A DNA stretch of 64,000 nt from Nitrospirota bacterium. Its GTDB lineage: Bacteria > Nitrospirota > Nitrospiria > Nitrospirales > Nitrospiraceae. Of this stretch, positions 24,954 through 35,537 are shown one piece after another. The position numbers were made by a program, and so were the translations under genes. Under the pieces are notes generated by a model. The model saw only the letters and a program-made list of their open reading frames with translations, had not been told where the DNA came from and ran no database searches. The DNA lies in contig JAUXQT010000005.1 of NCBI GenBank assembly GCA_030682135.1, positions 62,001 through 126,000 of the forward strand. Direction: 5' to 3'. How positions within the stretch are numbered: position 1 is the first letter of the stretch; every line of letters starts with the position of its first letter.

Positions 24954-25042
24954 CACAATGGGCAGGACTCTCGCGCTCACGACCCGGTTTGCGCAAATGT
25001 CAGGTCCGACAATCCGGCGCTCAACATCCATAGGCCTTGTAC

Positions 25043-26638
25043 ATGAAATCCGTGAAAACGATTACGATCGACCAACTTAAACCTGGCATGTTTATCGTCG
25101 GGATGGACCAGCCCTGGTATCGAACCCCTTTTCTGATTCATAAACGCCTCATCCGCCATACCGGAGACATCCTGCTGCTCAGACAATGCGGAGTCCGAGA
25201 GCTGAAAATCGACCCAAACCAGGGTCTCGACCTGGAGCCTCTCCCTTCTGGAGAGATACCTCCGTCACCCGACATACAGGAACAGACAGACCGTAAAGAG
25301 ACGCCCTCAAAGGGCACGACATCAACGGAGGCACTTCAACCGAACGATGCAACGCTCCCCACGGACCGGCTCCGTCCCTCTGATTCAGCGCAAAATACGC
25401 GACCCTCTACGGCAGAGAAAAAAATCGCCGATCACACGCCAGGGACCACAAACAGCCCATCACAGCCGACGAATGCACAGCCGTCACCCGATAATCAGGG
25501 GGCCTCACTCTCCTCGAACGCCGAGCCATCAACCGCCTCCTCTCAGCCAAGCCCTGCGGGAGCGGCGGCACCATCATCGGAGGAAACTACACCGCTCGCG
25601 CCTGTCACCGAAGGGAGCGCTGTTCAGGCACCCTCTCCTGAACAACAGGAAGAACCGCCTCCAGGGCAGGCCGCCTTGCAAGCTGCGGAGGCACACAAGA
25701 CCTACACCGAAGCCATCAGCTCGATGGAGCGCATGTTTGAAGAGCTGGAAGCGGGTATCGTCCCTCGACCAGCCACCTTGCGGCTGGTCGTCTCCAATGT
25801 GCTCGCGCGGGTCCTGGATAACAGCGCCGCAATGCTCAGTCTTCTCTTTCTCCAGAAAATGAAACGGTTCGATCGCACGTTGGCGTCGCATGCCCTCGAT
25901 GTCTGCACCCTCACCCTCATCGTCGCGCAAACCTATGGGATACCGGAGGGAGACATGGAAGCACTCGGCGCCGGCGCGTTGCTGCACGATATCGGCTATA
26001 TCCGATTGCCGCGAAATCTGTACCGTAAAAATCAGGACTTCACGGAGCAGGAGCGGATGGTGATGCAACAACATCCGGCACTGGGACAGGCGATCTTACG
26101 AGAGGCGAAAGAAGACAGGGAGGCGGTCGTCCGGATTGTCCTGGAGCACCATGAGCGCAGCGATGGCAGCGGGTTTCCGCATAAACTCCAGGGGGATTCC
26201 CTCTCCGTCTTGGCCCAGCTCGTTGGCCTGGTAGACACCTATGACGGCCTGGTGAGCCGCCGTGGAGGACGCCCGGCCATGTTGCCGCACGATGCCATCC
26301 GACAGCTATTTCGTCTTGGGGATACAGGACAATATGCCAAGGAGATGATCCAAGCCATGATCGGCAGTCTGGGCGTCTACCCCATCGGGAGCCTGGTCCT
26401 GCTGAATACGGCCGAACACGCGGTCGTCGTCGCGATGAATGCCTCCCAAAGACTCAAGCCGATCATCAAAGTCATTACAGGGGCACAAGGCGGATCCTAT
26501 CTCACACCGATTCGCGTCGATCTTGGATCCCAGGAAGCCGGGCCTCGGGCACGAACGATCACGAAGGTGCTTGATCCCCAGCGGGAGCGAGTGAATGTGG
26601 CCCTGTTTCTTGAGAATATTGAACCGGAGGCGGCATAA
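25043..26638 (+). CDS. HD-GYP-domain protein with disordered linker (variant HDIGY/GFP motifs)
   Basis: About 531 residues: an N-terminal DUF3391 domain (~1-60), a ~150-residue Pro/Ser/Thr-rich linker and a C-terminal HD-GYP domain (~215-450). The metal pair HD is kept ([11 protein letters not shown]), but the Lys normally following HDIG is Tyr, and the signature reads GSGFP rather than G-x-GYP. H369-H370 in the LEHHERSDG run are kept. Activity may be reduced, lost or altered. I chose ATG 25043 over a TTG two codons upstream; only AGG is visible as a ribosome site. Its stop overlaps the kinase start by one base. Confidence 0.85.
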   Translation: MKSVKTITIDQLKPGMFIVGMDQPWYRTPFLIHKRLIRHTGDILLLRQCGVRELKIDPNQGLDLEPLPSGEIPPSPDIQEQTDRKETPSKGTTSTEALQPNDATLPTDRLRPSDSAQNTRPSTAEKKIADHTPGTTNSPSQPTNAQPSPDNQGASLSSNAEPSTASSQPSPAGAAAPSSEETTPLAPVTEGSAVQAPSPEQQEEPPPGQAALQAAEAHKTYTEAISSMERMFEELEAGIVPRPATLRLVVSNVLARVLDNSAAMLSLLFLQKMKRFDRTLASHALDVCTLTLIVAQTYGIPEGDMEALGAGALLHDIGYIRLPRNLYRKNQDFTEQERMVMQQHPALGQAILREAKEDREAVVRIVLEHHERSDGSGFPHKLQGDSLSVLAQLVGLVDTYDGLVSRRGGRPAMLPHDAIRQLFRLGDTGQYAKEMIQAMIGSLGVYPIGSLVLLNTAEHAVVVAMNASQRLKPIIKVITGAQGGSYLTPIRVDLGSQEAGPRARTITKVLDPQRERVNVALFLENIEPEAA

Positions 26639-29535
26639 TGAAACAGTCAACGACGAGGAAGGCTAAGCGGTCTCCTCTTGCCCCACCTTCCACGCCTCGC
26701 AGTCCGATCGATCATGGTCTATTGGATACCCTCCCTATCGGGGTCGTCCAGCTCGATCGTCACCTCCAGATCCTCTCGGTCAACGGTGAAGCCGCTCGCC
26801 TTCTAGGGTACTCGGCCGATTTCTGCACCGCGAAACCGATTCAGGAACTCTGGCGACAGCAACCTGGAACCGTCGGGCATACCGTCGCGACACGCATTCG
26901 CGAATCTCTTCCTAGTCGCCGACCCATACAAGCAGCCAGGACAATACTCGCGGGCCCGTCACAGGATGTGCATCCGATCGAATGGAGCTATGTCTTCCTT
27001 GATACAGAGGGGAGTCTCGACGGGGTCTTGACGATGCGCGACCTGTCTCGCGAGAGGGAACTACAACAAGATCTCGACCGCCTCGCACGCGTAGCAGAGG
27101 AAAGCCCCTCTCCCATTATCGAGCTGGACGCCGACAGCAATCTCATCTATGCAAATCCTGCAATGACGAAGTTGCTGCAGCAATTCGGCTTCGATGCCGT
27201 TGGGTTTCCAGCCGTCTGTCCACATGCACTTCCGCGGCTGGTTCAACGCTGCCTCGAATCGGGACAGGAGATACGGGGGGAAGAGGTCTGCTTGCCAGAG
27301 GCAAGCTTCTCATGGATTTTCTGCCCGGTCCCCTCGCAGCAATTGGTCCGGGGGTATGCCGTCGATATGACCGACGTCAAAGCGGCTCAAGAGGCGCTGC
27401 GCCAGTCATCCGAACACCTTCGCGACAGTAATCGTCAATTAGATCAGGCGCTCAAGGACTCACAGGAGGCGGCCGAGGTGAAGGCCTCGTTCCTGGCGAC
27501 TGTCAGCCATGAATTGCGGACGCCGATGAACGGCGTGATCGGCATGACCGGTTTGCTGATGGATACGGAGCCTTCGGAAGAGCAACAGTCCTATATCGAA
27601 ACCATTCGGCAATGCGGCGAAGCCCTCCTGAGCTTGATTAACGACATTCTTGAATATGGCAAACTCGAAGCCGGCAAACTGGAACTGGAATGCATCGATT
27701 TCAACCTCCGCACCACCGTGGAAGATGTCCTGGGACAGTTCGCGGAACGGGCGCAGACGAAGGGACTGGAAATCACCGGCCTGGTGCATGCGGCCGTCCC
27801 GACCGGGCTGCGTGGCGATCCCGGGCGGCTTCGGCAGATCCTCACGAACTTCGTCGGGAATGCGATCAAGTTTACGGACCAGGGCGACGTGACGGTTCAA
27901 GCCTTCCTCGAGCAAGAGTTCGACGATAAGGTGACCGTGCGATTTGAAGTCACCGATAGTGGCATCGGCATCCCTCCGGAAGTTCAGGCGCGACTCTTCC
28001 AACCCTTTACCCAGGCCGATAGCTCGACCTCCAGGAAATACGGAGGAACCGGGTTGGGCCTCGCGATTTCGAAACAGCTCATCGAGCAAATGGGCGGGCA
28101 GGTCGGGATCACCAGTCAATCGGGACAGGGCAGTACGTTCTGGTGCACGGCGCAGTTCCTCAAACAAACGGCGTCTGCCTTGGCTATCGTGCCGTCGGCA
28201 GAATTGACCGGACGGCGTGTGCTGATCGTCGACGACAATGAGTCGAACCGGATGATTCTCCATCACCTGGTGACAGGATGGGGCATGGTCGACGACCTCG
28301 CCCAGGATGCCGCCTCTGCGATGACCTTGATTGAACAGCAGGCGGCACAAGGCCTCTCGTACGATGTGGCCATCGTCGACATGTTGATGCCGGGCAAGGA
28401 TGGGCTCCAACTCGCCAAAGAACTAAAAACCCATCCCATTGGATCGCTCGTCCGTCTCGTGATCCTCACGTCACTCGTTCAGCGAGGGCATGCGGAATTG
28501 GCGCGCCAGGCCGGGTTCGTCGCCTACCTCACGAAACCAGCCCGCCATGATCAACTCGCGAACTGTTTGAGAACCGTCTTGGACTTGCCGGGTCTTGTCA
28601 GTACAGGACAGCCGGCGGTGACGCCGGCGACGGCACCGCCACTGATCACGCGGCATACACTGGCAGAAATCGGGTCTTCGCCCAGAGTCCTGGTGGCCGA
28701 AGATAATCTTATCAATCAAAAACTGACCGTCCGCATGTTAGAAAAACTCGGCTACCAATCGGACGTCGTCGAAAATGGCCGTGACGCATTGGCCGCATTG
28801 GAGCGGGGGGGCTATGTCGCGATCCTGATGGACTGCCAGATGCCGATCCTCGATGGATTCGGCGCGACCAAACTCATTCGAGAAGGCGAGAGGCGCGAGG
28901 TCATGGGCGAGGGTGAAGCATCAGCCGCCCCTAGCCCCTTACCCCTGGCCTCTCGCCACATTCCCATCGTCGCGCTGACGGCCAACGCCATGAGCGGAGA
29001 CCGCGAGCGCTGCCTCGCGGCCGGCATGGACGATTATTTGACGAAGCCCATTCGAAAAGAAGAACTCAAGGCTGCGCTCGAGCGGTGGATTCAGACAGCA
29101 CAACCTTCACAGGCCATGGACAGCGGCAATCCTCCTTCCCCCGCAACACCAGCAGCCGCTGACGCGTTTCCGATGATTTTCGATACCGCCACGATGTTAC
29201 GCAACATCGGCGGCGATCGTGAATTATTGGACCAGCTGATCGTCCTATTTCTTCAGCGCTACCAACCCATGCTGGAGAACATCCGCATCGCCTTGGCCGG
29301 CCAGGACCAACGGGCCATCGAACAGGCTGCACACCTCTTGAAAGGCACAGCCGGGAACCTCTGTGCACCGGAGGTTGTCTTGGCTGCCGGCCGATTGGAA
29401 GCGCTCGGGCGGCTCGGCACGCTGCTCGATGCCCCCATCATCTATACCCAGATTGAGGTTGCCGTGGTTCGCCTTGTTAAAGTGATGGGAGCACGAACCG
29501 CGTCGCAACCGGATCTGAGGAATTCGGCGGCATAA
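26638..29535 (+). CDS. Hybrid sensor histidine kinase with two receivers and Hpt domain
   Basis: A 965-residue cytosolic protein with no membrane segment. Order: PAS-like ~25-135, PAS-like ~145-250, coiled coil, HisKA with His291 in [16 protein letters not shown], ATPase with [13 protein letters not shown] and GTGLGLAIS (~395-510). Then receiver 1 (phospho-Asp581, K at YLTKPAR), receiver 2 (Asp732, K at YLTKPIR) and a C-terminal Hpt domain with His899 in [11 protein letters not shown]. All phosphorelay residues are present. The Hpt could pass phosphate to an external receiver; the receiver fused to FliH and others outside the window are candidates (inference). It is coupled to an HD-GYP gene. 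Confidence 0.93.
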   Translation: MKQSTTRKAKRSPLAPPSTPRSPIDHGLLDTLPIGVVQLDRHLQILSVNGEAARLLGYSADFCTAKPIQELWRQQPGTVGHTVATRIRESLPSRRPIQAARTILAGPSQDVHPIEWSYVFLDTEGSLDGVLTMRDLSRERELQQDLDRLARVAEESPSPIIELDADSNLIYANPAMTKLLQQFGFDAVGFPAVCPHALPRLVQRCLESGQEIRGEEVCLPEASFSWIFCPVPSQQLVRGYAVDMTDVKAAQEALRQSSEHLRDSNRQLDQALKDSQEAAEVKASFLATVSHELRTPMNGVIGMTGLLMDTEPSEEQQSYIETIRQCGEALLSLINDILEYGKLEAGKLELECIDFNLRTTVEDVLGQFAERAQTKGLEITGLVHAAVPTGLRGDPGRLRQILTNFVGNAIKFTDQGDVTVQAFLEQEFDDKVTVRFEVTDSGIGIPPEVQARLFQPFTQADSSTSRKYGGTGLGLAISKQLIEQMGGQVGITSQSGQGSTFWCTAQFLKQTASALAIVPSAELTGRRVLIVDDNESNRMILHHLVTGWGMVDDLAQDAASAMTLIEQQAAQGLSYDVAIVDMLMPGKDGLQLAKELKTHPIGSLVRLVILTSLVQRGHAELARQAGFVAYLTKPARHDQLANCLRTVLDLPGLVSTGQPAVTPATAPPLITRHTLAEIGSSPRVLVAEDNLINQKLTVRMLEKLGYQSDVVENGRDALAALERGGYVAILMDCQMPILDGFGATKLIREGERREVMGEGEASAAPSPLPLASRHIPIVALTANAMSGDRERCLAAGMDDYLTKPIRKEELKAALERWIQTAQPSQAMDSGNPPSPATPAAADAFPMIFDTATMLRNIGGDRELLDQLIVLFLQRYQPMLENIRIALAGQDQRAIEQAAHLLKGTAGNLCAPEVVLAAGRLEALGRLGTLLDAPIIYTQIEVAVVRLVKVMGARTASQPDLRNSAA

Positions 29536-29540
29536 GAAAC

Positions 29541-29600
29541 TGTTTCGGGTTTCGAATTTCGAGTTTCAGGTTGTATCAACCGGCAACAAGAAACCGGAAA
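29541..29600. terminator. Possible bidirectional terminator between kinase and fliW
   Basis: GTTTCGGGTTTC (from ~29545) pairs with GAAACCGGAAAC (to ~29599) with one mismatch across a loop that contains another short stem. It lies between two convergent genes, where a shared terminator would be expected. The motif looks like a further intergenic repeat type. Confidence 0.45.
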
Positions 29601-29604
29601 CTAG

Positions 29605-30084
29605 TTATGCAGGAATGGCTTCGGAGCGCGACTCGGTCTGTGAAGGCTGGCTGGCAGCGGGCATGGCAAAAATCGGATAGCGGGTGGGATAGTCGTCGGA
29701 GAGCACCATCTGCTTACAGAGCCTGGTGGAGGGATTCATCAGAAGCGGCCCGCGCAGGTTGGCCGTAATACGGCCTGGATCTTCGGACGGAATCGTGAGG
29801 ATGACGGCCAGGGTCAACCCGTCCGCGGCCGTTCCCTTCACTTCCGCCAACACTTCATCCGGGATCTCGACCCGATAATTCGCATGGAACAGCGCGGGAT
29901 CGAGCACGACGAATGCCAGGCTGGACTCCTCAATACAATGCAGCCACTTGAACGGTGCGTCGGTCCCATGGTCGAGAATGACGTACCTCGTCCAATCGGG
30001 AAACCCCAGGATGCCGGAAGGGAAGGTCAGGATCGAACTATCGGAGACCTCTAAGGCCCCGAAGCGAGTCGACGAAAACTTCAT
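29605..30084 (-). CDS. fliW: Flagellar assembly factor FliW
   Basis: A 159-residue FliW. Family marks include the N-terminal LTFPSGILGFPDWTRYVILDHG (quoted from its start), WLHCIEESSLAFVVLDP and a conserved ANLRGPLLMNPSTRLCKQMVL stretch. FliW binds either flagellin or CsrA: free flagellin displaces CsrA's inhibitor, so CsrA can repress flagellin translation. It follows csrA with a 9-base gap and GAGG upstream of the ATG. The C-terminal ~15 residues are a Ser/Gln-rich tail. Confidence 0.93.
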   Translation of the reverse strand: MKFSSTRFGALEVSDSSILTFPSGILGFPDWTRYVILDHGTDAPFKWLHCIEESSLAFVVLDPALFHANYRVEIPDEVLAEVKGTAADGLTLAVILTIPSEDPGRITANLRGPLLMNPSTRLCKQMVLSDDYPTRYPIFAMPAASQPSQTESRSEAIPA

Positions 30085-30093
30085 GATCGTGCC

Positions 30094-30339
30094 TCACGCA
30101 ATTGAGCGCCGCCCTGTCGGCAGGAGACGCCGGAACGCAGCCAGAGGGACCACCCCGGTACAGGCTGCCGATTGGTTTTCTTCTTGAATTCTCACACAGA
30201 TTTCATCCCGATGGATTTCGACCGTGGATGGCGCTTCGATCCCTAAGCGAATCTGGCCACCTTTAATGTCGAGGACGATCACCCGAATATTGTGGCCGAT
30301 TGTGATCGCTTCTCCACGCCGGCGCGTTAAGACCAACAT
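30094..30339 (-). CDS. csrA: Carbon storage regulator CsrA
   Basis: An 81-residue RNA-binding translational regulator. The sequence from MLVLTRRRGEAITIG onward, with GIEAPSTVEIHRDEI, is canonical. I chose ATG 30339 because homology begins there; an upstream in-frame start would add nine unrelated residues. The C-terminal ~20 residues (after QEENQSA) extend beyond the ~60-residue enteric form. Cotranscribed with fliW from a σ28-like promoter. The fliC leader in this window carries CsrA-like sites, which is the probable main target. Confidence 0.94.
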   Translation of the reverse strand: MLVLTRRRGEAITIGHNIRVIVLDIKGGQIRLGIEAPSTVEIHRDEICVRIQEENQSAACTGVVPLAAFRRLLPTGRRSIA

Positions 30340-30380
30340 TGATGCCTTCCTTGGCTGATGCCACAACTTGATTACCCCTA

Positions 30381-30407
30381 CTATCGGTCGCTCGCCACAA
30401 TTCTTGA
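30381..30407 (-). promoter_or_regulatory. σ28-like promoter of csrA-fliW
   Basis: TCAAG (30407-30403), 14-base spacer, ACCGATAG (30388-30381). Predicted start ~35 bases before csrA. Confidence 0.7.
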
Positions 30408-30428
30408 GCCAAACGTGCGTACGGCCTC

Positions 30429-32888
30429 TTATTTCAAGAAGTTCAACAGAGAGCTTTCGAACAGACGGTTCAGCGTGGCCCCAGCCGCTTGAATGGCTTG
30501 CTGCTGGAGCGTCAAGCTTGAAATCGCTTCCACCAGATCCACGTCTTCATTGGTGGACAGAATATTCGCCAGGAAAACCTTCGTTTCATCGAGACTGCCC
30601 TTGCTCGACGCGAGACGATTGGACAGCGCGCCCAGCTCGCCCTGAACGGACGACACCTGATCCAGCGCCACATCGACCGCGGCTAAACCTCGCTGAATGC
30701 CGCCGACGTAATTGCCGTTCAACGCGGCATTCAGACTTTTCACCGCTGCGAACAGGTCGATCGTGGGGCCGCTAAAGGTCTGATTGCCAGGCTGGTTCGT
30801 CTTGACCGTTTGCCCATCGCCGACTTCGATGGTTTGCAGCCCGTCGTCGCCCTGGTATTGCACTCCAGTCTGGATACTGAAACGATCGCCGCTTGCCGGA
30901 GCCGCCGCTCCGTCCCGGAGAGAAAACCGCACCCCTTCTGCCTCGATCGTCCGTCCGGACACATAGGTCTGATTCGAGAGCACGACGCTCCGCGTTTGCG
31001 ACACCGCGAAGACGTCACCATTCCGCGGTCCCGCAGTCCCATCCTGCAGCACGACCCGAAGTCCGTCGAAGTCGATGTTCGCACCGGAAAGGTAGTTCGT
31101 ATAACCGGCATCGTTGTTCAGCGTAGAGGCCGACGCCCCCACGGTCTCCGTCACGGTCGCCGACCCCGAACCCAGAATCTGCGCGGCGGTGGAGCCGGCA
31201 CTACCGAACCGTAGAATCAGTGAATTGGCGTTGCCTGCGGGATTGTTGATGGTGAGCCGTCCGGCGGTCACAGACCCGTAGGCCACCGTGTAGGCCGTCG
31301 TATTGGCGGCATTACGGCTTGCGTTGAGCTTGGAAGCTACTTCCGCCGCCAACTGCGCACCCGTATAACTTCCGGTCGCCAGGGTAATCGTCGTATCGGT
31401 GGTTCCGCCATCGTCGTTGACGATCAGCGTATTGTTCGCCGAGGTGATGTTGAAGATGTTGGTCGCAAGAGTCGTGTTATACACGTTCTGTTGCTTGGAC
31501 ACCCCGGCCAGGCCGGTCGTATCCACATCGCTGATGACCGTCGCCCCAGCCGCAATCGGGCTCAGATCGCGTCCCGACGAGCCGAGAAGCGATCCGGCCG
31601 TCGTCGCTGCGTTCGAATAGAGCAAACTCAGCGCCGTCCCGTTTGCCACATCGTTGGTGATGCTGAACTTGGCAGTCGTCTCGTTAAAACCGACCGTATA
31701 GGTCTCGGGCCCGCTGGCTGCTTCGAGAGCAGTCTTGATCTGACTCGCCAACTCGGCTCCGGTATAGGACCCGGCGGCCAATGTGGCCGTGACCGCTCCC
31801 GATCCTGGATCGAAACGAATCCCGTCGTTCACCCCCGCCGTCACGGTATAAATGTTATTCACGCGAACTTCATAATTGTCCAACGTCACCAGGCTCGAAT
31901 CGAGCACGCCGCTGTCGCTCCTTACCACCCCTCCGGTATTGGTCGTATTCGGCAACACCCCTACGGACGTGGTGACGTTGTAGAGATCGAAGGTGGTCGC
32001 TGCACTGAACTTCACCAGGTAATCGTTGAGCGTCGCCGCGTTCGGATTGAATACCGTGCCTTGTGAGATCACGGCGCTGCCGGTATTCCTCGTGCCGACT
32101 CCGGTCGCCGCACGGATGGCAAAGGCGGAGGCGCCGTTGGTCGTGCTGCCTCCGTTGAAGCCGAGAGCCGTCAGGCTGGTGCCGCCGGTGACTTCGACCG
32201 AGGACGGCAGGCCATTATCCGACGAGGTGATGACGAGATGATCTGTATCGAACGTCACCGTCACACTCTTCCCTGCCGCCAGAAGCGTCGGATCGGTGTT
32301 GATCTTGCGTTGCACGAGTGCGGCCAATCCGGAGCCGGTCACAGAGGCGGTTCCAAGCGCAATCGTGCCAGACGCGGTCCCGTCGACATTCACCACCAGC
32401 GAATCGTTGGTCCCCCCGGTCAGCGCGATGGGCGCGGTAATGGCAACACCCGTCGCCCGCCCATGGCGGCCGGTGCCGGCAAAGATCGATTGTCCCCCGG
32501 CATGTTCGGCGTTCCCCTGCTCTTGGAGCTGAAGGAGCAACTGCTTGACTTCACGTGCGCCAATCGCTCGTTCGGCGGCGCCGTTGGTGCTGTTGGCGAA
32601 CTGCACGGCAAGTTCTTTGACCCTGGCGAGGGCGTTTGTGACGCTGCTTAACGCGCTGTCGGTCAGGTCGAGACGAGTTGTGGCCACACCGAGGTTGCGC
32701 AGATGCTGGTCCGCCTTCGCCATCGAAAACTTGGTCGCCACGATACGGTCGAACCCGTTGGCGTTATCCGACGGTTTCACCACCTTCTTCCCGGTCGAAA
32801 TTTGTTCCTGCGTGGCCAAGGCCTTGGCGCGGGCCCGCTGAATGTTACTGACCAATGTGCCATAGGCCTGTTGTTCGGTGACTCTCAT
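30429..32888 (-). CDS. flgL: Hook-filament junction protein FlgL (HAP3), enlarged
   Basis: An 819-residue FlgL, the second junction protein between hook and filament. The D0/D1 ends are typical (MRVTEQQAYGTLVSNIQRAR and, near the C-terminus, the DLVEAISSLTLQQQAIQAA run). Enteric FlgL is ~315 residues. The excess is three repeated modules, at about 155-247, 347-438 and 483-575, each of the form N-D-x-L/I-x-V-x-x-D-G... with a Y-T/S-G-A-x-L-A helix start. The first closely resembles a module in FlgK. Ends 100 bases before csrA. Confidence 0.92.
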   Translation of the reverse strand: MRVTEQQAYGTLVSNIQRARAKALATQEQISTGKKVVKPSDNANGFDRIVATKFSMAKADQHLRNLGVATTRLDLTDSALSSVTNALARVKELAVQFANSTNGAAERAIGAREVKQLLLQLQEQGNAEHAGGQSIFAGTGRHGRATGVAITAPIALTGGTNDSLVVNVDGTASGTIALGTASVTGSGLAALVQRKINTDPTLLAAGKSVTVTFDTDHLVITSSDNGLPSSVEVTGGTSLTALGFNGGSTTNGASAFAIRAATGVGTRNTGSAVISQGTVFNPNAATLNDYLVKFSAATTFDLYNVTTSVGVLPNTTNTGGVVRSDSGVLDSSLVTLDNYEVRVNNIYTVTAGVNDGIRFDPGSGAVTATLAAGSYTGAELASQIKTALEAASGPETYTVGFNETTAKFSITNDVANGTALSLLYSNAATTAGSLLGSSGRDLSPIAAGATVISDVDTTGLAGVSKQQNVYNTTLATNIFNITSANNTLIVNDDGGTTDTTITLATGSYTGAQLAAEVASKLNASRNAANTTAYTVAYGSVTAGRLTINNPAGNANSLILRFGSAGSTAAQILGSGSATVTETVGASASTLNNDAGYTNYLSGANIDFDGLRVVLQDGTAGPRNGDVFAVSQTRSVVLSNQTYVSGRTIEAEGVRFSLRDGAAAPASGDRFSIQTGVQYQGDDGLQTIEVGDGQTVKTNQPGNQTFSGPTIDLFAAVKSLNAALNGNYVGGIQRGLAAVDVALDQVSSVQGELGALSNRLASSKGSLDETKVFLANILSTNEDVDLVEAISSLTLQQQAIQAAGATLNRLFESSLLNFLK

Positions 32889-32905
32889 AGGCTTGTCTCT
32901 CCGCG

Positions 32906-34930
32906 TTAGCGCTTCAAGTCCAACAGCGTTTGCAACATTTCATTCGTGATGATGATCAACCGGGAGGCTGCATCGAAGAGCCGCTGATACTTGAGCATAT
33001 CGACCAGCTCTTCATCGATCGAGACGCCGGACGACTGGGCCCGGAACGACTCTAATTGTTCGTGCAAGATCGTTTGCGCATCCAGGCTGGTATCTGCAGA
33101 CTGCGCCGCCACGCCCACACTCGTAGCCGCAACCCGATAGGCATCGCCGAACGTGGTGCTGCCGATCGCCGCAATGGATTTCGTCTGCAGAGCGACCAGC
33201 GCAATCGCGTTGGTGTTATTGCCAGGGACCCCGGCACGCGTCGAAGACGCAGCCACCCTGCTGCCATTCGTCAGCGACGTGCTGATCGACGTGGCCGTAC
33301 CGGTGTAAGAATTGACCGAAAACTCGTCCCCGGCCACAACAGTCCCGCTCAAGACGACCTGTATTCCATCGAGCGTAAATGTTTGAGGATCGGTATAGGT
33401 TCCTGACGCGGCGGTGCTGGTTCCACTGAGCAAACCCAGGGCCGTCCGTGCTGTCCCGCCGGTCACGTTGACGGCCGACGTCGCAGTCGTGGCGTTCGAC
33501 GTAATGGTGAATCGATTCGCCGTCGTATCGTACGTCACCACTACGCTACGTCCTGCCGTCTGCAGTGTCGCATCGGCATTGATCTTCGTTTGCAACTCGT
33601 TCGCCAGCGCGGCGCCACTTGCATAGGCTTGTCCTGGCGTAGCCGCGCCGGCCAGCGTGATCGTTCCGGACGTGGTGCCATCGACACTGACCGTCAAGGT
33701 ATCGTTCGTGCCGGTCACGATGTTGACCGGCACATCCACCGTCGGCGCCGTCACCGCAATCCCGGTAAAATTCCCCTTGATGGTCGCCCCGGTCGTCGCA
33801 TTGACGATGGAGTAGGCCGTCGCGGACGAAAATCTGATTTCATAATCCTGCAGGGTCAGCAGGCTGTTGGCGGTGATCGGTCCGGCCGTCAGGATTGCCG
33901 TGCCTTGATTGATAGACTGCTCATGCGTCGTCACAGTGAGAGGCGAAAAGAAATCGAGCCCCGTCGAGCCATCGAGCCCATAACCCTGGCGATGAAGTTG
34001 ATTGACCTCGTTCACCAGACTGGCCGAGAGTTTGTCGAAGGACGATTGCAGCCCCGGAATGATCGTGTCGCGGATCGCCAGCAGTCCCCCGATCCGTCCG
34101 CCTGACACGGATGAGGTAATATCAGCCGACCTGGTGCTCCCCGTATCGTATTGGACGTTGACCAGGCCTCCATTGTCGAGCGATTCCACCGCCAGCAGAT
34201 TGCGCGACACGTTGTTTTCGACGACCACTTGGCCACGCCCGACAAAGACCGACACAGCTCCGTTCGCCCCGTCGAGCACCGAGATATCGATGCGCTGAGC
34301 CAGCTCGTTGACCGCCTGATCCCGTTGATCCCGCACATCGTTGGCATTCTGCCCTGTAATTTCGGCAGACACGATTTTATTGTTCAGATCGGCAATCCGT
34401 GTCGTCAAGCTGTTGATTTCCGAGATCGTCTGCTTTACTTGATCGTTCACCGAGGCGCGGCGAGCGGACAATTCACCGGCCACCTGATTGATGCTATTGG
34501 TCAGCAGGGCCGACTTCGCCAGCAGCACTGAACGCGGAGTGACATCGGAGGGGCTTGCCGCGACATCTTGGAGACTGCTGAAAAACTCGTTTAACTGGGC
34601 GCCGATCCCCCGATTATTGGAATCGGTAAAAATATTCTGAATTTGGAACAACTGGTCCCGCGTGATGGATAACTCTCCCAGCAGTTCATGCGAGTCCGTC
34701 AATTCCGCGTTGATAAATTTATCGACGATGCGCCGAATCTCGACGACCTGGACACCGGTCCCGACCTGACCTGGCCCTCCATTGATCGGGGCCCGTGCGG
34801 TAGACACCGCCGTCTGGCGGGAATAGCCTGGGGTGTTGACGTTGGCGACGTTGTGGCCGGTGACCGTGAGCGCCTGTTGTGCGACGCTGAGGGCGCTTTT
34901 CCCGATATCGAGCAGTCCATCGAGTCCCAT
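32906..34930 (-). CDS. flgK: Hook-filament junction protein FlgK (HAP1)
   Basis: A 674-residue FlgK. The N-terminus (LLDIGKSALSVAQQALTVTG, then HNVANVNTPGYSRQ) and the C-terminus (EELVDMLKYQRLFDAASRLI) are family signatures. Residues ~402-504 form a surface module beginning TGTNDTLTVSVDGTTSGTIT that reappears in FlgL. It is somewhat longer than enteric FlgK (~550). It is followed by flgL after 17 bases. Confidence 0.95.
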   Translation of the reverse strand: MGLDGLLDIGKSALSVAQQALTVTGHNVANVNTPGYSRQTAVSTARAPINGGPGQVGTGVQVVEIRRIVDKFINAELTDSHELLGELSITRDQLFQIQNIFTDSNNRGIGAQLNEFFSSLQDVAASPSDVTPRSVLLAKSALLTNSINQVAGELSARRASVNDQVKQTISEINSLTTRIADLNNKIVSAEITGQNANDVRDQRDQAVNELAQRIDISVLDGANGAVSVFVGRGQVVVENNVSRNLLAVESLDNGGLVNVQYDTGSTRSADITSSVSGGRIGGLLAIRDTIIPGLQSSFDKLSASLVNEVNQLHRQGYGLDGSTGLDFFSPLTVTTHEQSINQGTAILTAGPITANSLLTLQDYEIRFSSATAYSIVNATTGATIKGNFTGIAVTAPTVDVPVNIVTGTNDTLTVSVDGTTSGTITLAGAATPGQAYASGAALANELQTKINADATLQTAGRSVVVTYDTTANRFTITSNATTATSAVNVTGGTARTALGLLSGTSTAASGTYTDPQTFTLDGIQVVLSGTVVAGDEFSVNSYTGTATSISTSLTNGSRVAASSTRAGVPGNNTNAIALVALQTKSIAAIGSTTFGDAYRVAATSVGVAAQSADTSLDAQTILHEQLESFRAQSSGVSIDEELVDMLKYQRLFDAASRLIIITNEMLQTLLDLKR

Positions 34931-34939
34931 AATATCCCT

Positions 34940-35449
34940 CTATCCTCTCTGCCTGAGCATCGTGCCGCCGATTCCCGCGCGTTGAGATTCCCCGGAGGCT
35001 GAATAGGTGTCTCGCTTCGGGAGGGCCTCGCTGGTGAGATGCATCGCCTTGCGGCACAAGGTTTGGATCCCGGCCACAAGCAGCTCATTCACGGCGGTCT
35101 CCTGGCGCAAGGCACGAACTTTGGCCGTGAGCCGCTCATGGCATCGCTCGACCTCTCGTTTGTCAGGAGGGGCCAGCCGATCGATGACGGCCTGCAAGGA
35201 CAGCGTTGTACGGGATAGACCCCAGGCATCGGCGCAGCGATGGACCACCGCCTCGCGTTCCGCCTCCAGGGCTTGGAGCCCTTGGAGATCGTTGAGACGT
35301 TGCGCATTGAGCGAAGGGAACTCTGCCAGGGATAGCTGGCGGAGGGCGTTCCGTTCTTGTTGCAGCGTGTGATTCAGCAGGTCGCAGTGGGCGGCTTCGC
35401 GGGTGAGGATATCGAGAATGGCTGCAGTGGTCGTCGCAGTATTAAACAT
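34940..35449 (-). CDS. flgN: Junction-protein chaperone FlgN
   Basis: A 169-residue, mostly helical FlgN-type cytoplasmic chaperone that delivers FlgK and FlgL to the export gate. Evidence is the helical pattern ILTREAAHCDLLNHTLQQER, QLSLAEFPSLNAQRLNDLQ (the family's conserved L-E-x-L-x-x-L block), coiled-coil length, and position directly upstream of flgK (9-base gap). The C-terminal ~25 residues are Ser/Arg-rich and probably disordered. Confidence 0.82.
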   Translation of the reverse strand: MFNTATTTAAILDILTREAAHCDLLNHTLQQERNALRQLSLAEFPSLNAQRLNDLQGLQALEAEREAVVHRCADAWGLSRTTLSLQAVIDRLAPPDKREVERCHERLTAKVRALRQETAVNELLVAGIQTLCRKAMHLTSEALPKRDTYSASGESQRAGIGGTMLRQRG

Positions 35450-35537
35450 ATGCCTCTTTCTGTCGAGTGTCGTCTAAGTCAGTGAAGGCCCCAGCCGTCT
35501 TCTGCTCAGATCGGTTCCCCGACAGAGAGAGGACGGA

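Larger units (their letters stand above)
24688..25042. other. Divergent promoter region between the two HD-GYP units
   Basis: 355 bases hold a nested repeat (24704-24800), a minus-strand σ28-like promoter at 24845-24871 and a plus-strand one at 24926-24953. No gene is present. Confidence 0.6.
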
